Shown here: positions 57,673 through 64,000 of the stretch, piece by piece
Layout: each line of letters starts with the position of its first letter
How positions within the stretch are numbered: position 1 is the first letter of the stretch
Source: Phytohabitans houttuyneae
GTDB taxonomy: Bacteria; Actinomycetota; Actinomycetes; Mycobacteriales; Micromonosporaceae
Direction: 5' to 3'
Length of the DNA stretch: 64,000 bases
Assembly: GCF_011764425.1 (NCBI RefSeq)
Contig: NZ_BLPF01000003.1
Coordinates: 496,001 to 560,000 of the forward strand
The notes under the pieces: model-generated
Told to the model about the DNA's origin: nothing
The model's input: the letters and a program-made list of their open reading frames with translations, nothing else
Databases searched by the model: none
Translations under genes and position numbers: made by a program

Positions 57673-60600
57673 ATGACGTCCACCTACGAGCGCCGGGTCG
57701 CCGCTCTCCCCGCCGAGCTGCGCGAGCAGCTGCGCCGCCGGCTCGCCGGGGGCAGCGGCGCCGCCGCCGAGATCCCGCTGGCCGACCGGAGCGGGCCGCT
57801 TCCGCTCTCCTTCGCCCAGCAGCGGCTGTGGTTCGCCGAGCAGCTGCGGCCGGGCACCGCTGAGTACCACAGCGCGCTGCCGTTGCGGCTCAACGGCGAG
57901 CTGGACGTGCCCGCCCTGGCCGCCGCGCTCGGCCAGCTGGTGGCCCGCCACGAGATCCTGCGCACCACGTTCCCCGACCGTGACGGGGTAGCCGTACAGG
58001 CCGTCCACGCCGAGTCCGATGTGGACCTGCCGGTGGTCGACCTGTCCGCTTCGCCGCAGCGGCTGGAGGCGGTGCTCACCACGGAGTACGAGCGCCCGTT
58101 CGACCTGCGCGTCGGGCCGCCGCTGCGCGCGCTGCTGGTCCGCCTGGGCCCGGCCGAGCACGTGCTGCTGCTCACCGCGCATCACATCGTGGTCGACGGC
58201 TGGTCGATGGGCATCATCGGCACGGAGCTGGCGGCGCTGTACCGCGCCCGGCGGGCCGGCGAGCCGGCGGAGCTGGCGCCGCTGCCGCTGCAGTACGCGG
58301 ACTACGCGGCGTGGCAGCGCGAGCGCCTGTCCGGCGACGCCCTCGCCGGGCACCTCGACTACTGGCGCGAGCGGCTGGCCGGCGTCGAGCCGCTGCAGCT
58401 GCCCACCGACCGGCCCCGCCCCGCGGTGGCCACGACCGGCGGCGCCGTACACGAGTTCACCGTCCCGGCCGACGTGGCCCAGCGGCTCGGCACGCTGGCC
58501 CGCGAGGGCGGCACCACCCTGTTCGCCGTGCTGGTGGCCGCCTGCCAGGCGCTGTTCGCCCGGTACGCCGGGCAGCAGGACGTGGCCGTCGGCACCGCCG
58601 TGGCCGGGCGCAACCGGCCGGAGCTGGAGCGGCTGGTCGGCTTCTTCGTCAACACCGTCGTGCTCCGCTCCACAGTGGATGGGGACCGGTCGTTCCGGGA
58701 GCTGCTGGCCGCCGTGCACGACACGGTGCTCGACGCGTTCTCCCACGACGAGGCGCCGTTCGAGCGGGTCGTCGAGGCCGTCGAGCCCGACCGCGACCCC
58801 AGCCGCAACCCGCTGTTCGACACCATGGTGCTGCTGCACGCGGCCGGCGGCGGGCCGAGCGACCTCGACGGCGCCGTGGCCACACCGGCCCCGCTCAACC
58901 GGCGGGCGTCGAACTTCGACCTGACCGTGGAGTTTCAGCCGCGCGGCGGGGAGCTGGCCGCGTCCCTGGAGTACCGCACCGACCTGTTCGAGCCGGCGTC
59001 GGCGCGGCGGCTGGCGGGGCACCTGGTGGCGCTGCTGTCCGGCGTGGCCGCCGACCCGGACCGGGCGCTCGCCGACGTACCGCTGACCTCCGGCGACGAG
59101 CTGCGCCACCTGCTGGCGGCGGGGACGGACACCGCCCTGCCGGTACCGGACACGACGCTGCCGGAGCTGTTCGAGGCGCAGGTGCGGCGCGACGCCGGGC
59201 GTACCGCGCTGGTCTGCGGGCCTGAGCGGCTCACGTTCGGCGAGCTGAACGCGCGGGCCAACCGGCTGGCGCGGCTGCTCGCGGCCCGTGGCGCCGGCCC
59301 GGAGCGCCCGGTCGTGCTGGCCCTGCCCCGCTCCGCGGACGCGATCGTGGCGATGCTCGCGGTGTGGAAGGCCGGTGCGGTCTACCTGCCGGTGGACCCC
59401 GACGTGCCCGCGGAGCGGCTTGCGCTGCTGTGCCGCGACGCCGACCCGGCACTGCTCGTCGCGGCGTCCGGCAGCCCGGCCGGCGGCGTCGCCGTACTGG
59501 CGCTGGACGACCCGGCGACCGTGGCGCAGCTGCGCGCGCTGTCCGGCGACGACCTGGTCGGCGGCGACCGGCGCGACGGGCCCAGGCCCGACAACGCCGC
59601 CTATGTCATCTACACCTCCGGCTCCACCGGCATGCCCAAGGGCGTCGTGGTGGACCACCGGGCGCTGGCAAACCTCGTCGCCAACCACCGGGCCGACTTC
59701 GTCGCCCGCGCCGGCGGGCGGCGGCTGCGGGTCGCGCTCACCGCCGCGTTCTCGTTCGACACGTCACTGGAGGGCCCCGCCCTGCTGGCGGACGGGCACG
59801 AGCTGCACCTGATCGACGCCGCGGTCCGGCTCGACCCGGCCGGCCTCGTCGACTACGTGGCCGCCAACCGCATCGACTTCCTCGACCTCACCCCGTCGTA
59901 CCTGCGCCAGCTGCTGCCGGCCGGGCTGCTCACCGACCCCCGCCACCGGCCGGCGATCCTGATGCTCGGCGGCGAGGCGGTCGACCCGGCGCTGTGGCGC
60001 GAGCTGGCCGCGGCGCCGGACACGGCGTCGTACAACTTCTACGGCCCGACCGAGTGCACCGTCGACGCGCTGTCCTGCCCGATCGAGGGTGACGGCCGGC
60101 CGGTCATCGGGCGGCCGCTGCGCAACGTGCGCGCGTACGTCCTCGACGCCCGGCTGCGGCCGGTGCCCGTCGGCGTCGTCGGCGAGCTGTACCTGGCCGG
60201 CGACCAGCTCGCCCGCGGCTACCTCAACCGGCCCGGGCTGACCGCACAACGGTTCGTGGCCGACCCGTTCGGTGGTCCTGGCACGCGCATGTACCGCACC
60301 GGCGACCTGGCCCGGTGGACCGGCGACGGGGTGGTGGAGTACCTCGGCCGTGCGGACGAGCAGGTGAAGGTGCGCGGCTTCCGGATCGAGCCGGGCGAGG
60401 TGGAGGCGGCTCTGCTGGACGAGCCGGGCGTGGCCGAGGCCGCCGTGGTGGCCCGCGCCGGTGCCGACGGCCACCGGCGGCTCGTGGCGTACGTGGTGGG
60501 CGACGCCGACCTGGCCGGGCTGCGGGCCGGGCTCAAGCGGCGGCTGCCGGAGTACATGGTGCCGTCGGCGTTCGTGCCCCTGGCGCAGCTGCCCCGCACG

Positions 60601-62310
60601 GTCAGCGCCAAGCTCGACCGGCGCGCGCTGCCCGACCCCGACGACGCCGTGGCCGGCGCCGAGGACCACGTGGCGCCGAGCACGCCGAACGAACGCGTGC
60701 TGGCCGACATCTGGGCCGGCGTGCTGGGCACCGAGCGGATCGGCGCGACGGACAACTTCTTCGCCCGGGGCGGCGACTCGATCCTGGCGATTCAGGTCGT
60801 CTCGCGGGCCCGGCAGGCCGGGCTGCGGCTGGCCGCCCGGGACGTGTTCGTCCACCAGACGGTGGCCGAGCTGGCGGCGGCCGCCTCCACCGGCGACGCG
60901 GACGCCGCGCCGGCCCGCGGCCCGGTCGACGGCCCGGCCCCGCTCGTGCCGATCCAGCACTGGTTCTTCCACACTCACGGCGCGCTGCGCCACTTCACGA
61001 TGTCCGTGCTCGTCGAGCTGGCTTCCGATGTGGACCAGGCGGCGCTCGCCCAGGCCGTCGACGCGGTGGTGGCCCACCACGACGCGCTGCGCCTGCGATT
61101 CCGTCGCACGGCCACCGGGTGGCGCCAGGAGCTCGCGCCCGCCGCGCCCACGCAGGTGCTGCGCCGCTGCGACCTGTCCGACCTCGACCCGGGCGAGCAG
61201 GCCGCCGCCGTGGAGCGCCAGGCCGGCGCCGCGCGTGCCGGCCTGGACCTCGCCGACGGCCCGCTCGTCGCGGCACGGCTCTTTCCGCGCGGCCACGACC
61301 GGCCGCCGCTGCTCTTCCTCACCGCCCACCACCTCGTCATGGACGGCGTCTCGCTGCGCGTGCTGCTGGAGGACGTGGAGTCCGCGTACGCCGACCGGTG
61401 CGCCGGCCGGCCGGTGGCGCTGCCGGAGGTGCCGACCGCGTTCACCCGCTGGGCGCACGAGCTGACCCAGCACGTCGAATCCGGTGCGCTCGACGCGGAC
61501 CTGGCGTACTGGGAAGCCACGTCCGACCCCGAGGCGGCGCGGCTGCCGGTGGACCGCGAGGGCGCGGGTACGGCCGGCCCGGCGCGGCAGGTGACGGTCC
61601 GGCTGGACCCGGCGGCCACCGATGCGCTGCTGCGCCAGGTGCCCGACGTGTACCGCACCCAGGTCAACGACGTGCTGCTGGCGGCGCTCGGCCGCACGCT
61701 GGCCGAGTGGACCGGCCGCGAGCGGCTGCTGGTGGCGCTGGAGGGCCACGGCCGCGAGGACCTGCTCGACGGCGTCGACCTGTCCCGCACCGTGGGGTGG
61801 TTCACCACCCAGTTCCCGGTGCTGCTGACCGTACCGTCCACAGCGGACTGGCGGACCGTCCTGCCGGCGGTCAAGGAGCAGCTGCGGGCCGTACCGCGCC
61901 GGGGCCTGAGCTACGAGGCGCTGCGCTACGTGCGCGGGGCGGACACCCTGGCCGGCGCCCCGCAGCCGAGGATCTGCTTCAACTACCACGGCAGGTTCGA
62001 CGCCGGCACGGGCGCGGACGGGCTGGTGCGCGGCTGGAGTGAGGACGCCGGCGCCGGGCCGGACACCGACCCGACGGCCGACCTGTCGTACCTGCTGGAT
62101 GTCACCGGAGCGGTCACCGGTGGCGAGCTGGTGCTGACCTGGCTGTACCCCGCCGACGCCCTCGACGAGTCGACCGTGCGCCGGCTGGCCGACCGGATGG
62201 TGCGCGCGCTGCGTGAGATCGTCGCGCATTGCGCGGCACCGGGCGCGGGCGGGCGCAGCCCCAGCGACTTCCCGCTGGTGCGGCTGGACCAGGCGGGCGT
62301 GGACCGGCTG
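57673..62310 (+). other. NRPS2 module 6: C-A-T-E, basic residue predicted
   Basis: C about 57787-59090 ([25 protein letters not shown]-like). A6 about 59155-60635, pocket DTEDMGFVD(K); the three acidic positions suggest a cationic side chain (Lys, Orn, Arg or a relative). T6 about 60670-60885 ([12 protein letters not shown], with Arg for the usual Leu). E about 60945-62265 ([34 protein letters not shown]). Residue 6 should be D. Core A10 reads VSAKLDR in place of NGKLDR, with the lysine kept. Confidence 0.85.
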
Positions 62311-64000
62311 GTGGGCGACGGCCGCGACGTGACCGACCTGCTGCCGCTCACCCCGCTGCAGGCCGGCATGCTCTTCCACGCCCTCGACGGCACCGGCGTC
62401 TACCTGGACCAGGCGCGGCTGCTGATGGACGGCGTCGGCGACCCCGCCACCCTCGGCGCGGCCTGGCAGGACGTCGTCGACCGGACGCCCGCACTGCGTA
62501 CCAGGGTGGTGTGGCGCGACGTGGACGAGCCGCTGCAGGTGGTGCACGCGCGGGCCACCGTGCCGGTGGCGTACCACGACCTGCGCGGCCTCGACGACGC
62601 CGCGCGGGAGGCGGAGCTTTCCCGCATCGCCGAGGCCGAGTGGCGCTCGGGCGTCGACCTGGCCGCCGCGCCGCTGCTGCGCCTCGCCGTTGCCACCGTC
62701 GGCGCCGAGCGGGTCGTGCTCGTGCTCACGTCCCACCACATCGGACTGGACGGTTGGAGCCTGGCCCAGGTGCTCACCGACGTGTGCGAGCGGTACACGG
62801 CGCTGCTGACCGGCCGGCCCGCGACTTCTTCGCCGCGCCCGGCCTTCCGCGACTATCTGGCCTGGCTCGCCGGGCGGGACATCGACCGGGCGGGGGAGCA
62901 CTGGACCGCCGCGCTGGCCGGCATGGAGCCCACGCCGCTGCCGTACGACCGGCCGCCGGCCCGGGCGCACCAGGCCGAGTCCTCGCGGATGTTGCGCCTG
63001 CGCCTGGACGCGGCGGAGTCGCAGCGGCTGCGCCGGATGGCCGCCGGCGCCGGACTGACGGTGAACACCGTGGTGCAGGGCGCCTGGGCGCTGCTGCTGG
63101 CCCGCTGGACCGGGCGGGACGACGTGGTGTTCGGCGCGACCGTCTCCGGACGCCCGGCCGACCTGCCCGGCGTGGAGTCGATGGTCGGCATGTTCGTCAA
63201 CACGGTGCCCGCGCGGGTGCGGGTGCCGGGCGGCGACGAGGCCGCCGCGTGGCTGCGGCGGCTGCAGGACGAGCAGAACCGGACCCGCGAGTACGACTTC
63301 GTCGCGCTCACCCAGCTGCGCGCGTGGGCCGGGGTGCCGGTCGGCACCGAGCTGTTCGACAGCATCGTGGCGTTCGAGAACTACCCGTACGACGAGTCGT
63401 CCGGGGCGGGGCCGCGGATCGTCGACGTGGTGCCGCGCGACTCCACGACGTTCCCGCTGAGCCTGCGGGCGTACGTGACGGACCGTCTCGGCTTCGACCT
63501 CGCGTACGACCCCCGGCTGTTCGACGCGGCCACCGCCGAGGCGCTCGGCGACCGGCTGCTGACCCTGCTTGCCGGCCTGGCGTCCGATCCGTACCGGCCG
63601 GTGCGGGCGGTGCCGTGGATGCCGGCTGCGCAGCGGCGGCAGATCCTCGAGGACTGGAGCTGCGCGCGCGTCGACGGGATCGTCCACCGCCCGGCGACAC
63701 TGGTGGAGCTGTTCGCGGCGCAGGCGGCCCGCACGCCCGACCGGGTCGCGGTGACCGGGGAGGACGGCGAGCTCACGTACGCGGAGCTGGACGCCCGGGC
63801 CGACCGGCTGGCCCGGCGGCTGGTGGTCGCCGGGGCGGGGCCCGAGCGGTACGTGGCGCTCGTGCTGCCCCGGTCGGTCTCGCAGGTCGTGGCGGTGCTG
63901 GGTGTGCTGAAGTCCGGCGCGGCGTACCTGCCGGTGGACCCGGCGCAGCCGGCGGACCGGATGGCGCGGATGCTGCGCGACGCCGCCCCGGTCGCCGTTG
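57673..64000 (+). CDS. second NRPS (NRPS2), first two modules, runs off the window edge
   Basis: An open frame of 2,109 codons without a stop to the window end. [20 protein letters not shown] is a short helical N-terminus of the kind that links or docks NRPSs, followed by C-A-T-E / C-A(partial). The gene starts 9 bp after the NRPS1 stop with GAGGAG five bases upstream of the ATG, so it is cotranscribed and continues the assembly line. Its first C domain is LCL-like, matching module 5 without an E domain. How the chain is released is not visible here. Absence of a C-terminal TE in the rest would support the upstream PBP-type enzyme as cyclase. Confidence 0.93.
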   Translation, partial: MTSTYERRVAALPAELREQLRRRLAGGSGAAAEIPLADRSGPLPLSFAQQRLWFAEQLRPGTAEYHSALPLRLNGELDVPALAAALGQLVARHEILRTTFPDRDGVAVQAVHAESDVDLPVVDLSASPQRLEAVLTTEYERPFDLRVGPPLRALLVRLGPAEHVLLLTAHHIVVDGWSMGIIGTELAALYRARRAGEPAELAPLPLQYADYAAWQRERLSGDALAGHLDYWRERLAGVEPLQLPTDRPRPAVATTGGAVHEFTVPADVAQRLGTLAREGGTTLFAVLVAACQALFARYAGQQDVAVGTAVAGRNRPELERLVGFFVNTVVLRSTVDGDRSFRELLAAVHDTVLDAFSHDEAPFERVVEAVEPDRDPSRNPLFDTMVLLHAAGGGPSDLDGAVATPAPLNRRASNFDLTVEFQPRGGELAASLEYRTDLFEPASARRLAGHLVALLSGVAADPDRALADVPLTSGDELRHLLAAGTDTALPVPDTTLPELFEAQVRRDAGRTALVCGPERLTFGELNARANRLARLLAARGAGPERPVVLALPRSADAIVAMLAVWKAGAVYLPVDPDVPAERLALLCRDADPALLVAASGSPAGGVAVLALDDPATVAQLRALSGDDLVGGDRRDGPRPDNAAYVIYTSGSTGMPKGVVVDHRALANLVANHRADFVARAGGRRLRVALTAAFSFDTSLEGPALLADGHELHLIDAAVRLDPAGLVDYVAANRIDFLDLTPSYLRQLLPAGLLTDPRHRPAILMLGGEAVDPALWRELAAAPDTASYNFYGPTECTVDALSCPIEGDGRPVIGRPLRNVRAYVLDARLRPVPVGVVGELYLAGDQLARGYLNRPGLTAQRFVADPFGGPGTRMYRTGDLARWTGDGVVEYLGRADEQVKVRGFRIEPGEVEAALLDEPGVAEAAVVARAGADGHRRLVAYVVGDADLAGLRAGLKRRLPEYMVPSAFVPLAQLPRTVSAKLDRRALPDPDDAVAGAEDHVAPSTPNERVLADIWAGVLGTERIGATDNFFARGGDSILAIQVVSRARQAGLRLAARDVFVHQTVAELAAAASTGDADAAPARGPVDGPAPLVPIQHWFFHTHGALRHFTMSVLVELASDVDQAALAQAVDAVVAHHDALRLRFRRTATGWRQELAPAAPTQVLRRCDLSDLDPGEQAAAVERQAGAARAGLDLADGPLVAARLFPRGHDRPPLLFLTAHHLVMDGVSLRVLLEDVESAYADRCAGRPVALPEVPTAFTRWAHELTQHVESGALDADLAYWEATSDPEAARLPVDREGAGTAGPARQVTVRLDPAATDALLRQVPDVYRTQVNDVLLAALGRTLAEWTGRERLLVALEGHGREDLLDGVDLSRTVGWFTTQFPVLLTVPSTADWRTVLPAVKEQLRAVPRRGLSYEALRYVRGADTLAGAPQPRICFNYHGRFDAGTGADGLVRGWSEDAGAGPDTDPTADLSYLLDVTGAVTGGELVLTWLYPADALDESTVRRLADRMVRALREIVAHCAAPGAGGRSPSDFPLVRLDQAGVDRLVGDGRDVTDLLPLTPLQAGMLFHALDGTGVYLDQARLLMDGVGDPATLGAAWQDVVDRTPALRTRVVWRDVDEPLQVVHARATVPVAYHDLRGLDDAAREAELSRIAEAEWRSGVDLAAAPLLRLAVATVGAERVVLVLTSHHIGLDGWSLAQVLTDVCERYTALLTGRPATSSPRPAFRDYLAWLAGRDIDRAGEHWTAALAGMEPTPLPYDRPPARAHQAESSRMLRLRLDAAESQRLRRMAAGAGLTVNTVVQGAWALLLARWTGRDDVVFGATVSGRPADLPGVESMVGMFVNTVPARVRVPGGDEAAAWLRRLQDEQNRTREYDFVALTQLRAWAGVPVGTELFDSIVAFENYPYDESSGAGPRIVDVVPRDSTTFPLSLRAYVTDRLGFDLAYDPRLFDAATAEALGDRLLTLLAGLASDPYRPVRAVPWMPAAQRRQILEDWSCARVDGIVHRPATLVELFAAQAARTPDRVAVTGEDGELTYAELDARADRLARRLVVAGAGPERYVALVLPRSVSQVVAVLGVLKSGAAYLPVDPAQPADRMARMLRDAAPVAV
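62311..64000 (+). other. NRPS2 module 7: C and start of A (cut by window edge)
   Basis: C about 62340-63640, DCL-like ([25 protein letters not shown]), fitting the preceding E domain. A7 begins about 63700 ([31 protein letters not shown]) and is cut before any specificity residues. Confidence 0.87.

Noticed and set aside
1-64000. CRISPR arrays, rRNA, prophage modules, integrases or riboswitches
   Set aside because: I looked for regular spaced repeats, rRNA motifs, integrase and structural phage genes and known riboswitch cores and saw none.

Overview
The window is high-GC DNA with actinomycete gene style: GTG and TTG starts, strong third-position GC bias, twin-arginine and Sec secreted enzymes, a SARP/AfsR-type regulator and giant NRPS genes. 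The gene set (GH6 cellulase with CBM2, ECF42-type sigma factor with YciI, many SARP/LuxR regulators) fits a filamentous actinomycete. Micromonosporaceae is my best guess, by inference only.

Region 1 (1-8.7 kb). The left edge holds one end of a Nit1C-like nitrogen/cyanide-assimilation operon on the minus strand (MSMEG_0569-type flavoprotein, amidohydrolase, MSMEG_0572/Sll0783 protein). Scattered single genes follow: a P-loop kinase, a methyltransferase, a two-module VOC protein, a Tat-exported heme peroxidase and a phosphodiesterase. Region 2 (8.7-12.7 kb) is a decayed patch with an IS630 remnant, a frameshifted GntR regulator and a wrecked IS982-type transposase, among which an intact NUDIX gene and a DJ-1/PfpI gene survive. 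Region 3 (12.8-18.8 kb) is a two-gene operon for large secreted ThuA-domain proteins, one fused to a glucose/sorbosone dehydrogenase and a PKD domain. It is closed by a strong terminator, which is followed by a tRNA-like sequence lacking its D arm.

Region 4 (19-27.3 kb) holds a LuxR/ATPase regulator and an ECF42-type sigma factor locus (sigma factor, YciI partner, DHFR-like reductase, alpha/beta hydrolase, DUF998 membrane proteins). Three sites with the same layout, TGTC(G/A)A-N20-CG(T/C)A, sit in front of its transcription units and look like the sigma factor's own promoters. Region 5 (27.3-32.3 kb) has a secreted GH6 cellulase, an F420/FMN-type PPOX protein and small secreted or membrane proteins, one of them degenerate.

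Region 6 (32.4-64 kb, running off the edge) is an NRPS cluster: SARP regulator, small secreted protein, type II thioesterase, a PBP/beta-lactamase-fold hydrolase that could be a stand-alone macrocyclase, a five-module NRPS (one apparent single-base frameshift in a C run) and the first two modules of a second NRPS. Module order is A-T / C-A-T-E / C-A-T-E / C-A-T-E / C-A-T // C-A-T-E / C-A... Every C domain after an E domain looks DCL and the others LCL, so the line reads as collinear. The predicted start is X-D-X-D-(Ile/Val-like)-D-Val-X-D-(basic)-..., where modules 1 and 5 have the same specificity residues. Short DNA repeats have been inserted in frame into three of its catalytic domains, and one A domain carries a ~525-bp patch with foreign codon usage across its specificity region.

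Several genes carry single-base frameshifts (GntR, two DUF998 genes, a small secreted protein, the NRPS). Some may be sequencing errors, so those calls depend on read-level checking.
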